NCBI GenBank assembly: GCA_036735545.1
Contig: DAINOD010000004.1
Location: forward strand, 1-64,000
Reading direction: 5' to 3'
From: Rubrimonas sp036735545
GTDB taxonomy: Bacteria; Pseudomonadota; Alphaproteobacteria; Rhodobacterales; Rhodobacteraceae
DNA: 64,000 bases
Below, one piece after another: positions 1-8,476 of the stretch. The notes under the pieces are model-generated. The model saw only the letters and a program-made list of their open reading frames with translations, was not told the DNA's origin and made no database searches. The translations under genes were made by a program, and so were the position numbers. Numbering within the stretch: position 1 is the first letter of the stretch; the number at the start of each line of letters is the position of its first letter.

Positions 1-125
1 CCCGGCAGCAAGACCATCCCGGACGCGCGCGCATCGGACGACGGGGCCGGCGGCGGCGGAGCGCAGACTTCAGCGAGTGCGTCGCCAGCCGAGAGGACCA
101 ACAGGATCAACGTCGTCAGCCGCAT
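1..125 (-). CDS. Exported protein, N-terminal fragment; probable formylglycine-generating enzyme
   Basis: Only the first 41 codons are inside the window; the gene continues past base 1. The ATG at 125-123 follows a GGGAGG ribosome site 9 bases upstream. The peptide begins with a clear Sec signal (MRLTTLILLVLSAGDALA), then a Pro-rich linker, and breaks off at SGMVLLPG. A 'GMV-hydrophobic-PGG' string is how the FGE-sulfatase (SUMF1-like) domain usually begins, and an arylsulfatase needing Cys-to-formylglycine conversion lies three genes upstream on the same strand. The function is therefore inferred from a few residues plus context; another exported protein cannot be excluded. The gap to the upstream gene is only 22 bases, so co-transcription is likely. 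Confidence 0.55.
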   Translation of the reverse strand, partial: MRLTTLILLVLSAGDALAEVCAPPPPAPSSDARASGMVLLP

Positions 126-147
126 CGTGGCGAGCCTCCCGGTCCGG

Positions 148-855
148 TCAGAATTCGATGTCGAGCGCGACGAACGGTCCGGACATCGTCATCTCCAGCA
201 CCAGTCGATCGTCGTCGAAGTCGAGGGACAGATGACGCCAGCCGGCGGCGACCGTGAACCTTTCGTCGATCCGCCACGCGGCGCGGCCGACAGCCTCCCA
301 TTGCAGGTCCGACCCGACGCCGAAACCGCCGATGGCGCCCAGCGCCTCGACGGACAGGCGCGGGCCGACCGCATAGCGCGCCCGCGCGCCGATCAGCGGA
401 TCGACCCATGTCCGCCGGACGCTCGCGGCGGGCAGCGCGTCGAAATCCACCTTCGCCTCCAGCGACCAGACCCGGGCGCCGCCGAGCGCCTCGATGCGCA
501 GGCCGTCGGCGTCGTGGACCGTCACCGCGGCGGTCAGCGCCGCCATGACGCCGTCGAGGTCGAGATCGGCCGAGACACGGCCGCCCGGTCCGGTCGCGCG
601 CTCGCCGAGGTTGAGGTAGTTGACCTCGCCGAGCAGGGCGAAGCCGCCCCGTCGCGCCTCGCCGGTGACCAGCGCCGCCCCTTCGAGCACGTCCAGCACC
701 GAGGTAGAGGCCGAGGCGGTCTGGCCGCGGCCGACCGCCGCCTCGGTGTCGAGCGCCGGCGCCCAGAGATAGGGGGTCAGCCTGAAGCTCCACGCCTCCT
801 GCGCCACCGCCGCCGGGGCGGCGAGCGCGAACACGACTGTCGCGGCGCGCTTCAT
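148..855 (-). CDS. Outer-membrane beta-barrel protein
   Basis: 235 residues. The chosen start (MKRAATVVFALAAPAAVAQ) gives a clean signal peptide and overlaps the upstream phosphatase stop by 4 bases (ATGA). The mature part alternates polar and hydrophobic residues in beta-strand fashion (for example FRLTPYLWAP, FALLGEVNYLNL, RFTVAAGWRHLSLDF) and ends in Phe, the usual C-terminal signature recognised by the BAM machinery. It is short for a trimeric porin and looks like the general bacterial outer-membrane barrel proteins of about 230-260 residues. Its substrate, if any, cannot be read from sequence. It sits in the sulfatase operon and may serve sulfate-ester or product passage; that role is inference. 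Confidence 0.7.
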   Translation of the reverse strand: MKRAATVVFALAAPAAVAQEAWSFRLTPYLWAPALDTEAAVGRGQTASASTSVLDVLEGAALVTGEARRGGFALLGEVNYLNLGERATGPGGRVSADLDLDGVMAALTAAVTVHDADGLRIEALGGARVWSLEAKVDFDALPAASVRRTWVDPLIGARARYAVGPRLSVEALGAIGGFGVGSDLQWEAVGRAAWRIDERFTVAAGWRHLSLDFDDDRLVLEMTMSGPFVALDIEF

Positions 856-1820
856 TCCGGCCATACCCGCGCCCAGTCCTGCGCCATGTCGACCACGGTC
901 CAGCCGCGCGCCTGCGCCTCGTCGAGCGCGGCGTCGAGCCTGCCGATCTGACTGTCGCGGCCATAGGCCCATTCGCGGGCGGCGTCGGTGTGATGGACGA
1001 AGAGCGCGAAACGCGGCCCGTGGCCCGCCGCCGCCCATTGCGCCATGGCGAGGTCGCCGTCGGAGTTGCCGGCCACGAAGACGGGCCGCCTGCCGATATG
1101 GCGGGCGATGCCGACCGGCTTGCCGCCCTTGTCGTCGAGGAAGAACAGCCCGCCCGTCTTGACCACGCTGGGCACGCCGCCGACGGCCTCGAAGGCGAGG
1201 CCGCCCTGGGAGCCGACCACGTTCTGCGGCGGAACGCCGTAGGCGTCCTCGGCGAAGGCGCGGACGAAGTCGATGCCGCCGCCCGAGACGATGAAGGTCT
1301 GAAAGCCGTTGGCGCGCAGATGCGCCAGCAGCTCGACCATCGGCTGATAGGTCATCCGGTCATACCGGCGGCCAGTCTCGGGGTGGCGCGCGGTCTCGAA
1401 CCAGTCGGCGGCCGTCTCGATGAACGCCTCGACCGTCATGCCGGCATGGGTGGCGTTGACGACTTCCAGCAGCGCCGCCTCGCCGCCCGCCATCACGCCC
1501 GCGAGGTCGCCCGCCGCGGCGGCGGCAAGGGCGGGGGTGGCGGCCCAGCGCGGCTCGGCGGCGGCGCGCACGGCTGCCCGATCCATGGCGAACATCAGCT
1601 GGAAATAGACCGGCTGCTCGGCCCAGAGCGTGCCGTCATTGTCGAACACCGCGATCCGCTCGGCCGCGGGCACGAAGCCCGCCGAGGCCGGGTCGGCGGC
1701 GGCGGCGACGAAGTCGAGGATCGCCGTCCGCGCCGCGCCCTCGCGCCATGACGGCAGCGGGTCGGCGGCGAAGGCCGCCAGCGGCGCCATCAGCGCGAGG
1801 GCGCAGGCGAGGGATTTCAT
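852..1820 (-). CDS. Periplasmic HAD-superfamily phosphatase
   Basis: 322 residues with a signal peptide (MKSLACALALMAPLAAFAA). HAD motif I is visible as VFDNDGTLW with the nucleophile and general-acid Asp at residues 60 and 62; motif II is the IVSGGGIDF stretch, and the acidic motif IV is GNSDGDLAM. This arrangement matches exported phosphoserine-phosphatase-like HAD proteins. The natural substrate is unknown. It lies between the arylsulfatase, 68 bases upstream, and the outer-membrane protein, whose start overlaps its stop, so these genes probably form one operon that removes sulfate and phosphate groups from an external substrate (inference). Confidence 0.8.
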   Translation of the reverse strand: MKSLACALALMAPLAAFAADPLPSWREGAARTAILDFVAAAADPASAGFVPAAERIAVFDNDGTLWAEQPVYFQLMFAMDRAAVRAAAEPRWAATPALAAAAAGDLAGVMAGGEAALLEVVNATHAGMTVEAFIETAADWFETARHPETGRRYDRMTYQPMVELLAHLRANGFQTFIVSGGGIDFVRAFAEDAYGVPPQNVVGSQGGLAFEAVGGVPSVVKTGGLFFLDDKGGKPVGIARHIGRRPVFVAGNSDGDLAMAQWAAAGHGPRFALFVHHTDAAREWAYGRDSQIGRLDAALDEAQARGWTVVDMAQDWARVWPE

Positions 1821-1845
1821 GGCGGGGTGTTTTCCGTTGAAGGGA

Positions 1846-1873
1846 GCAGGCCCCGCGCTGCGGCGGGGCCTGC
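1846..1873 (-). terminator. Perfect 11-bp hairpin between arylsulfatase and HAD phosphatase
   Basis: An exact 11-bp inverted repeat (1846-1856 with 1863-1873) encloses a 6-base loop in the 68-base gap after the arylsulfatase stop. There is no T-run on the minus strand after it. It is more likely a partial terminator or mRNA-stabilising element that raises sulfatase over downstream genes than a full stop. Confidence 0.45.
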
Positions 1874-1888
1874 GATGCGGGGCGCGGC

Positions 1889-3484
1889 TCAGCGCGAGCC
1901 CGCACCCTGCTCAAGTTTCTCCATCACCCGGTCGAGGCTGAAGCTCGCCGCCTTCTGGCGCGGCGGGAACGCCTCGAAGGTGCTGAGGAACTGGCCGACA
2001 TAGGTTTGCGCGGGGACCATCAGATAGGCCCGGTCGATCACCCAGTCGTAGTAGGTGTTCGAGGTCCGGTAGGCGCGCTCGTAGGGGTCGCGGCGCAGGT
2101 TGAACATCAGCGGCACGCGCAGCGGCTTGAACGGCTCCATCCACGCCCGCAGGGTGCCCCAGGCCTCCTGCTCCATGAAGATCAGCTTCCAGTCGCCGTA
2201 GCGCAGCGCGGTCAGGTCGCCGTCGTCGGAGAAGTAGAAGATCTCCTTGCGCGGGCCCGTCTCGGCCTCGCCGCGGAAATACGGGCCGAAGTCGTAGCCG
2301 TCGAGGTGCACGCGATAGTCGCGGCCCAGTTCGGCCACGGTGACGCCTTCCTTCAGCTCCTCCTTGATCTCGGGCCGGCCCGCGGCGCCGAGGAAGGTGG
2401 GCAGCCAGTCCATATGGTGCATGATCGAGTTCGACACCGAGCCCGGCTCGATCACCCCCGGCCAGCGCGCCATCGCGGGCACCCGCCAGCCGCCTTCCCA
2501 GTTGGTGTTCTTCTCGCCCCAGAACGGCGTCATCCCGGCGTCGGGCCACGTGTTCATGTGCGGGCCGTTGTCGGTCGAGTAGAGCACGATGGTCTCGTCG
2601 GCGATGCCGAGTTCGTCGAGCAGGTCGAGGAACTGGCCGATGTGCATGTCGTGCTCGACCATGCCGTCGGCGTAGGCGTCCTGCCCGCTGACGCCGCGCA
2701 TCTCGGGCTTCACATGGGTGCGGAAGTGCATCCGGGTGCCCGACCACCACAGGAACCACGGTGTGCCCGCCGCCTCCTGCTCGCGGATCCACGCCAGCGA
2801 ACGGGCCACGGTGTCGTCGTCCACGGTCTCCATGCGCGCCTTCGTCAGCGGGCCGGTGTCGGTGATCTCCTGCCCCTCGATGCCGTTCGGGCCGTAGACG
2901 GCGGTCGAGTCGATCACGCCGCGGGGGCCGAAGCGCTCGAGGAAGGTCTGGCCGTTGGGCAGCACGAAGTCGCGGGGATAATCGGCGTTCTCAGGCTCCT
3001 CCTCGGCGTTGAGGTGGTAGAGGTTGCCGTAGAATGCGTCGAAGCCGTGGTTGGTGGGCAGATGCACGTCCTGGTCGCCGAGGTGGTTCTTGCCGAACTG
3101 CGCGGTGGCATAGCCCTGCGCCTTCAGCAGCCCGGCAATGGTGGGGTCTTCCTCGCGCATCCCGAGGTCCGCCCCCGGCAGGCCGACCTTCGACAGGCCG
3201 GTGCGGAACACGCTCTGTCCCATGATGAAGCTCGACCGCCCGGCGGTGCAGGACTGCTCGCCGTAATAGTCGGTGAAGATCATCCCCTCGCGGGCGATGC
3301 GGTCGATGTTGGGCGTGCGGTAGCCGACCAGCCCCATGGTGTAGGCGCTGATGTTGGACTGCCCGACATCGTCGCCCCAGATCACGAGTATGTTGGGCCG
3401 GTCCGTCTGCCCCCACGCCGCCGAAGCCGCCAGCGCCGCCGCGGCGGCGGCGACCAGCAAGCCTGACCATCTCCTGTGGCTCAT
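1889..3484 (-). CDS. Arylsulfatase (formylglycine-dependent, exported)
   Basis: 531 residues. A signal peptide (about residues 1-25, cut near AWGQ) is followed by the alkaline-phosphatase-superfamily sulfatase fold. The metal-binding start NILVIWGDDVG (Asp38, Asp39) and the modification site CTAGR (Cys79-Arg83) are present; the Cys must be oxidised to formylglycine. GKNHLGD and the STDNGPH stretch supply further active-site residues. The family hydrolyses sulfate esters; the specific ester is not predictable. It is the first gene of a minus-strand operon that apparently ends in its own formylglycine-generating enzyme, and it is divergent from a Crp/Fnr-type regulator that may control it. Confidence 0.92.
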   Translation of the reverse strand: MSHRRWSGLLVAAAAAALAASAAWGQTDRPNILVIWGDDVGQSNISAYTMGLVGYRTPNIDRIAREGMIFTDYYGEQSCTAGRSSFIMGQSVFRTGLSKVGLPGADLGMREEDPTIAGLLKAQGYATAQFGKNHLGDQDVHLPTNHGFDAFYGNLYHLNAEEEPENADYPRDFVLPNGQTFLERFGPRGVIDSTAVYGPNGIEGQEITDTGPLTKARMETVDDDTVARSLAWIREQEAAGTPWFLWWSGTRMHFRTHVKPEMRGVSGQDAYADGMVEHDMHIGQFLDLLDELGIADETIVLYSTDNGPHMNTWPDAGMTPFWGEKNTNWEGGWRVPAMARWPGVIEPGSVSNSIMHHMDWLPTFLGAAGRPEIKEELKEGVTVAELGRDYRVHLDGYDFGPYFRGEAETGPRKEIFYFSDDGDLTALRYGDWKLIFMEQEAWGTLRAWMEPFKPLRVPLMFNLRRDPYERAYRTSNTYYDWVIDRAYLMVPAQTYVGQFLSTFEAFPPRQKAASFSLDRVMEKLEQGAGSR

Positions 3485-3500
3485 CGCGAGACCCCCCCCG

Positions 3501-4277
3501 TTGCGTGCGCCATGCGTCCTTGCGGCCTCGCCGCACTCGCGGTGGACCGATCAGCTGCCTAAGCTGCGGGAAAACCGACCGGAGGATTGCGCCATTCGAG
3601 GCATTGTCCGCACAAAGTCGCTGGACGTCGCGCCGCTCGACCGCGTCGGGTGGCTCGCCGAACAGCCGGAGGATTTCCGCGCAGCCGTCGCCGCGATGGC
3701 GCGATGGCGCACCTACGATGCGGGCCAGTTCGTCTATCATGCCGGCGACGCCTCGGACGGCCTCTACGGATTGGCCGAGGGCGCGTTGGAGATCACTTTT
3801 CCGCTGCTTGCGGAGGAGCCGGTTGCGGTCTACCGGGCCGAGATCGGCTTCTGGATCGGCGACAACGCCGAACTGGCGCAGACGCCGCGGCTGGTGAGCC
3901 TCATGGCCTCGCGCCCTTCGCGCGTGCTGCACTGGCCCGGCGCGGCGGTGCGCGCGCTGCTGGCGGCCGAACCGCAGCATTGGCGGTCGCTCTACCGGCT
4001 CAGCTCGCGCAATGTCGGCATGGCCGTGCAGCTGCTGTCGGAGGTGCTGGCGCTGACGGTCCGGGCGCGTGTCTGTCGCCGCCTGCTGGCGCTCGCCCCC
4101 GACAAGGGCGACGCGCCGATCACCCAGGCCGACCTCGCGAAGCTCGTCGGGGTGACGCGCGGCACCCTGCAACGCTGCCTGACCGACCTCGTCGCCCGAA
4201 GGGGCGTCGAGACCCGCTATGGCCGCATTCGCGTGGTGGACGCGGCGGTGCTGACGCGGTTCCGCGACGAACAGTAG
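3501..4277 (+). CDS. Crp/Fnr-family transcription regulator
   Basis: The N-terminal cyclic-nucleotide-binding-like beta barrel (YDAGQFVYHAGDASDGLYGLAEG) is followed by a linker helix and a winged HTH (ITQADLAKLVGVTRGTLQRCLTDL). No Fnr-type Cys cluster is seen, so it is more likely a ligand-responsive Crp-like regulator. The start is uncertain. No ATG exists in frame after the divergent sulfatase start. TTG at 3501 gives 258 residues but leaves 16 bases to the sulfatase start codon. An ATT at 3594 has a perfect GGAGG 8 bases upstream and gives 227 residues, closer to the family norm. A CAGCT-N5-AGCTG palindrome (3552-3566) would then lie in the promoter. Divergence from the sulfatase operon suggests control of it. 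Confidence 0.75.
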   Translation: MRAPCVLAASPHSRWTDQLPKLRENRPEDCAIRGIVRTKSLDVAPLDRVGWLAEQPEDFRAAVAAMARWRTYDAGQFVYHAGDASDGLYGLAEGALEITFPLLAEEPVAVYRAEIGFWIGDNAELAQTPRLVSLMASRPSRVLHWPGAAVRALLAAEPQHWRSLYRLSSRNVGMAVQLLSEVLALTVRARVCRRLLALAPDKGDAPITQADLAKLVGVTRGTLQRCLTDLVARRGVETRYGRIRVVDAAVLTRFRDEQ

Positions 4278-4443
4278 GTCGCCCGGACTGCACGAAATCG
4301 CGCAATTCAAGGGCTCCTGATCGCCTAGCGTGCGTCGTCCGCGAGGCTGGGGCGTCGCGTTGTTTCACGCGCGGGGTTCACTGGCGTCTTGCGGTCTCGC
4401 CGACGCGCGCCGCCGCGATGACGGGCGAGGAGGGAGAGGACAG

Positions 4444-4914
4444 ATGGCTGCATTCCCGGGTGGCGTTTCCGAAAACCCTTCCGGCGCCGCGCGTCGGCTT
4501 GGCCTTGCGACGGCCCTGCTTGCGGTGCTGGCCGGCCCGGCGGCGTCGGAGCAGCCCTCGGGCGCGGTGAGGATATCGCAGGTGCAGGTCGCGTTCATCG
4601 TGAGCGGCGCGCTCGGCGGCGGCACGCTGACCTTTGAAGGCCAGAGCCACGACTTCAGCATCGGCGGCCTCGGCGTCGGCGGGCTCGGCGCCTCGCGCAT
4701 GGAGGCCGAGGGCGAGGTCTACAACCTGTCGCGGCTCGAGGACTTCGAAGGGCCCTACGCCCAGGGCCGGGCCGGCGCCGTGGCCGGCGACAGCCAGATC
4801 GGGGGCGGGCTGTGGCTCATCAATCCGAAGGGGGTCGAGTTGCGCCTGTCGTCGCGCCGGGAGGGCTACGCGCTCTCGCTCGGCGGCGACGCCGTCTATG
4901 TCAAGTTCGATTGA
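4444..4914 (+). CDS. Conserved exported protein of unknown function
   Basis: 156 residues when started at the ATG preceded by a GGAG ribosome site; a longer in-frame start at 4330 adds an unlikely basic leader. A twin-Arg-containing hydrophobic signal (ARRLGLATALLAVLAG) ends near AASEQ. The rest is Gly-rich and beta-like, with repeated phrases such as GGGTLTFEGQ, GGLGVGGLGASR, GEVYNL and LSLGGDAVYVKF. I recognise this as a type of small exported protein in Proteobacteria but know no assigned function. A second exported protein starts 11 bases after its stop, so the two are probably co-expressed. Confidence 0.65.
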   Translation: MAAFPGGVSENPSGAARRLGLATALLAVLAGPAASEQPSGAVRISQVQVAFIVSGALGGGTLTFEGQSHDFSIGGLGVGGLGASRMEAEGEVYNLSRLEDFEGPYAQGRAGAVAGDSQIGGGLWLINPKGVELRLSSRREGYALSLGGDAVYVKFD

Positions 4915-4924
4915 GAGGCGCCCC

Positions 4925-5455
4925 ATGCATCGTCTGATCCTCCTCGCCCTGCTCGCGGGCGGCCCTGCCGCGGCCCAGCAGGCCGCGCCGGAAACCGTCA
5001 CGCTCGACGCCTTCTCGATCTGGGAGGCCACGGGAACGACCACCATCGTCGGCCCCGACACCCAGATGTTCGCGGGCGAGATGTCCGGGCCCTACTTCAT
5101 CGACGCCGGCGAAGGGCCGGTTCCGGCGGGCGCCATCGTCTGCGTCGGATCGCTCGAGGCCAGCAGCGCCAGCGGGGCGCAAAGCGGCTCGGCGCGGTGC
5201 CGCCTCGTCGCGAGCGACGGCGCCGTCGCCTTCGGGCGGTTCAGTTGCGAGGGCTGGAGGATCGTCGGGTGCGTCGGCCGGTTCGTCCTGGAGGGCGGCG
5301 AAGGCCGACTGTCCGGGATCGCCGGCGAAGGCCCGATCGTCATCCGCCGCTACGAGACCGAGTGGCGCGCGACTGCAGACGGCGCGGTGGCCGAACACGC
5401 GCTGGGCATCGCGTCATGGAAGGGCTTCACCCTGTCCGGGATCGCGGCGCGCTGA
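4925..5455 (+). CDS. Exported hypothetical protein
   Basis: 176 residues; ATG follows a GAGAGG site. A signal peptide (MHRLILLALLAGGPAAAQ) leads a mature domain with four Cys, probably two disulfides. No domain was recognised. Phrases such as SGPYFIDAGEGPVPAGAIVCVGSLEA, GSARCRLVASDG and EGGEGRLSGIAGEG alternate turns and strands, suggesting a small beta barrel of the kind seen in dirigent- or allene-oxide-cyclase-like proteins; that fold suggestion is weak. It follows the previous exported protein by 10 bases and has no visible partner downstream. Confidence 0.6.
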   Translation: MHRLILLALLAGGPAAAQQAAPETVTLDAFSIWEATGTTTIVGPDTQMFAGEMSGPYFIDAGEGPVPAGAIVCVGSLEASSASGAQSGSARCRLVASDGAVAFGRFSCEGWRIVGCVGRFVLEGGEGRLSGIAGEGPIVIRRYETEWRATADGAVAEHALGIASWKGFTLSGIAAR

Positions 5456-5700
5456 ACCGGAAGCGGAACGCATAATGCGCAGGGCGCGCCGGCTGATCGC
5501 GACGGGCCTTGCGGCGGGCTTTCCGTCTGTCGTCGAACGGATGGCGACCGCCCCCACCCGGCCGAGCCGTCATGGCTCGTGGGCCCAGGCCCCGTGGGAG
5601 CCGGGTTGACCGCAGCAGGGTGGTCGGCGTCCCGAACCGAGCGCCGAGAGAGGGAGAATCAGCCGCCTGCGCGGCGCCTCGAACGATGCGCCGCTGCGCC

Positions 5701-6393
5701 CTACTCGGCTGCGACCGCCGCGCCGGCGGCCTTGATCGTGGCGACCAGTTCGTCGGCCGTCCGTGACTTGATCAGGCCTCCGTCCGTCATGCGCTGCAGC
5801 GCGTCTTCGTGGGCAAGCCTTGTCGAGGATGCGCAGCCGTCGCTGACAAGGGTCGTGTAGAAACCGCGGTCGGCGGCCGTGCGCGCTGTCATCTCCACGC
5901 AACCTTCGGTCACGACTCCACAGAACAGCAGTCGGTCGCGACGCAGATTGCGAAGCACCTGGTCGATATTCGTCGAGTTGAATGCACCGGCGCTCGTCTT
6001 GTCGATGATGATCTCGTCACCGACTGGCTCCACCTCCTTGATGAATTCAAGGTCGAATGCGTTCGCATGTCGCGCCTTGGTCTCCCGTGCCAGCGCCCGC
6101 GCGCCGTCGCGATGGTTCTCGGTGAGATACTTCACGCGGACGTGGATGACTTCTATCCCGGCCGCGCGGCAGGCGTCCTGCAGCTTCCTGACGCGCGGCA
6201 GGATCTCGGCGATCGAATCCCAGCGCTCCTGCAGGAGCCACGGCTTGCCCTGGTCGCGCGCCAGCCGGCCCATCAGACCGTCGGGATGCGCGCAGGAATG
6301 CTGCAGGTCCACCACGATCAGCGCCGTCCTGGCGGCGTCGAAGGGTAGTTCCTGTGGCGTGGGCACGAGTTGGTAGTACGGGTCGAAGGCCAT
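5701..6393 (-). CDS. Isochorismatase-family cysteine hydrolase
   Basis: 230 residues; the ATG at 6393 is chosen because the alignable domain starts there. The catalytic triad of cysteine hydrolases is visible: Asp29 in VVDLQ, Lys132 in IIIDKTSAGAF, and Cys165 in GVVTEGCVEMTART. The family cleaves amide or vinyl-ether bonds (ureidoacrylate, biuret, nicotinamide, N-carbamoyl compounds). The specific substrate is not readable. It is the last gene after a complete peptide-type ABC importer, 14 bases beyond the second ATPase stop, so it probably acts on the imported compound in the cytoplasm. Confidence 0.85.
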   Translation of the reverse strand: MAFDPYYQLVPTPQELPFDAARTALIVVDLQHSCAHPDGLMGRLARDQGKPWLLQERWDSIAEILPRVRKLQDACRAAGIEVIHVRVKYLTENHRDGARALARETKARHANAFDLEFIKEVEPVGDEIIIDKTSAGAFNSTNIDQVLRNLRRDRLLFCGVVTEGCVEMTARTAADRGFYTTLVSDGCASSTRLAHEDALQRMTDGGLIKSRTADELVATIKAAGAAVAAE

Positions 6394-6407
6394 GATCGTC
6401 CTTTCTG

Positions 6408-7436
6408 TCAAGCGGTGCTGCTCGGCGCCGCGCCCCAGCCGGCGGCGGCCTCCACCTCGTTGTGGCAGGCCACGAGATGGTCGGCGACCGCCTGCCGCAA
6501 CGGTGGACGCCTTTCGCGGCAGACGTCGGTTGCGAGGGGGCAGCGCGTGTGGAAATGGCAGCCAGGCGGCGGATCCAGCGGCGACGGAGGCTCTCCGGCG
6601 ATGGCGACCGTCGTCGAACGGCGCCCCGGATTCGGCCGGGGCGCCGCCCGCAACAGGCCCTGCGTGTAGGGATGCCGCGGCGTGGCGAAGAGATCGCCCG
6701 TCGGCGCGCACTCGACGATGCGGCCGAGATACATCACCGCCACCCGGGTGCTGACATAGCGCACCACGCTGAGGTCATGGGCGATGAAGAGCATCGTCAG
6801 ATCGAGCCGGTCGCGCAGGTCGAGCAGCAGGTTCATGATCTGCGCCTGGATCGAGACGTCGACCGCCGACACCGGCTCGTCCGCCACGATGAAGGCCGGC
6901 TCGACCGAAAGAGCCCGCGCGATGCCGATGCGTTGCCGCTGCCCGCCGCTGAAGTCGCGGGGCAGGCGGTCGGCGTGGGACGGGTTCAGGCCGACGAGGT
7001 CGAGCAACTCCTCGACCCTGCCGCCGATCTGTCTCTCCGGCCGCATGCGATGCACGCGGAGGGCCTCTTCGAGAATGGCCCGAACCGTCATGCGCGGATT
7101 CAGCGACGAGTACGGGTCCTGAAAGATCATCTGCAAGTGGCGGCGCACGTGGCGGAGCCGGGACTGCGAGAGCCCCCGTATGTCGACGCCGCGGAAGCGG
7201 ATGACGCCCGAGGTGGGCTCCACCAGCCGCAGGATCGCGCGGCCGAACGTGGTCTTGCCCGACCCGGACTCGCCGACCAGGCTGACGATCTCGCGGGACC
7301 GGAAGTCGAGCGAGACCGAGTCGACGGCCTTCAGCGTCGTCCCCCCGCCGCCGGTCAGGCTGCGCAGGAAGGCGCTGCGGCCGGGATAGGCCTTGGAAAG
7401 GTTCTCCACCGCGAGCAGGGGCGGAGCGGTCGTCAT
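6408..7436 (-). CDS. Peptide/opine ABC transporter ATPase (DppF/OppF type)
   Basis: 342 residues. Walker A GESGSGKTT, Q-loop FQDPYSSLNP, signature FSGGQRQRIGIARAL, Walker B FIVADEP and the H-loop IAHDLS are all present, plus the C-terminal Cys-containing oligopeptide-transporter extension (CHFHTRCPLATDVC). The start ATG overlaps the stop of the upstream ATPase by 4 bases. Together with the other ATPase it forms the heterodimer that powers the two permeases encoded just upstream. Confidence 0.93.
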   Translation of the reverse strand: MTTAPPLLAVENLSKAYPGRSAFLRSLTGGGGTTLKAVDSVSLDFRSREIVSLVGESGSGKTTFGRAILRLVEPTSGVIRFRGVDIRGLSQSRLRHVRRHLQMIFQDPYSSLNPRMTVRAILEEALRVHRMRPERQIGGRVEELLDLVGLNPSHADRLPRDFSGGQRQRIGIARALSVEPAFIVADEPVSAVDVSIQAQIMNLLLDLRDRLDLTMLFIAHDLSVVRYVSTRVAVMYLGRIVECAPTGDLFATPRHPYTQGLLRAAPRPNPGRRSTTVAIAGEPPSPLDPPPGCHFHTRCPLATDVCRERRPPLRQAVADHLVACHNEVEAAAGWGAAPSSTA

Positions 7437-8476
7437 GACGCCGCCGCGCCCGCATCGGCGCCGCACGCCGCGGCGGCCGCCCAGACATTCGGCGACCGAG
7501 CCAGAACGTCATGCCGCGCGCAGGCGGTGAAGCGTCCGGGCGCCACCTCCTGCAAGGGGAACCTCCCCGACCGGCAGGCTTCGACCGAGAGCGGGCAGCG
7601 CGGATGAAACCTGCATCCCAGAGGGGTGTCGGCCAGATCGGGCGGGCCGCCGGGGATCGGGGCGAGCCGGCCGTCCGCGGCGGGGTTGTCGATGTCGGGA
7701 ACGCAGCTCATCAGCCCCGCGGTGTATGGATGCAGCGGCTGATGAAACAGCTCCTCGACTGGCGCCACTTCCACGAGTTGGCCCGAATACATCACCGCGA
7801 CACGCTGACAGGTCTGCGCCACGACGCCCATGTCGTGGGTCACGAGGAGGATCGACAGCCGAAACTCGCGGCGCAGGTCGTCGAGAAGCTTCAGGATCTG
7901 GTCCTGCACGGTGACGTCGAGCGCGGTCGTCGGCTCATCGGCAAGGATGATCCGCGGCGAGCAGGCGAGCGCCGCCGCAATGACGACGCGCTGGCACATG
8001 CCGCCGCTGAACTCGTGGGGATAGTCGTCCACGCGCCGCTCCGGCGAGGGGATCCCGACCTTGCGCATCAACGCGATCGAGCGGGCGCGCGCGTCGGCCC
8101 ACGAAGCGGCCACGCCGTGCTCCAGCATCGCCTCGCCGATCTGCCTGCCGACCGGCAGGACCGGATTGAGCGCCGCGACCGCATCCTGGACGATCATCGC
8201 AATCTGGCGGCCGCAGATGCGCGTGAGCGCGCGGTCCGACATCTGGAGCAGGTCCTCGCCGTCGAACAGGATGGCGCCGGAAGTGAGCGGTCTCGTCGTC
8301 GGCGGCAGACGCAGGATCGACTTGCAGATCATGCTCTTGCCAGACCCGCTCTCGCCGACGAGGCCGAAGCATTCGCCCTCCCCGAGCGTGAAGGAGATGT
8401 CGTCGTTGACCGTCATCACGCCTCGGGCGGTCGCGATCCGCGTGCATAGGCCCGCGACGGACAGCAGCGCGCTCAC
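7433..8476 (-). CDS. Peptide/opine ABC transporter ATPase (DppD/OppD type)
   Basis: 347 residues from a GTG that overlaps the upstream permease stop by 4 bases; longer in-frame starts read into the permease and are rejected. Walker A GESGSGKSM, signature EFSGGMCQRVVIAAAL, Walker B IILADEP and the C-terminal CRFHPRCPLSVEAC motif are intact. The Cys in the signature (GGMCQR in place of GGMRQR) is a mild oddity seen in a minority of DppD-like proteins. It is paired with the DppF-type subunit. Confidence 0.92.
   Translation of the reverse strand: MSALLSVAGLCTRIATARGVMTVNDDISFTLGEGECFGLVGESGSGKSMICKSILRLPPTTRPLTSGAILFDGEDLLQMSDRALTRICGRQIAMIVQDAVAALNPVLPVGRQIGEAMLEHGVAASWADARARSIALMRKVGIPSPERRVDDYPHEFSGGMCQRVVIAAALACSPRIILADEPTTALDVTVQDQILKLLDDLRREFRLSILLVTHDMGVVAQTCQRVAVMYSGQLVEVAPVEELFHQPLHPYTAGLMSCVPDIDNPAADGRLAPIPGGPPDLADTPLGCRFHPRCPLSVEACRSGRFPLQEVAPGRFTACARHDVLARSPNVWAAAAACGADAGAAAS

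Noticed and set aside
5475..5609. 44-codon frame with an Arg-rich start after the second exported protein
   Set aside because: It resembles the start of a signal peptide but stops early, with weak ribosome site and no similarity; it could be a relic, but evidence is too thin.
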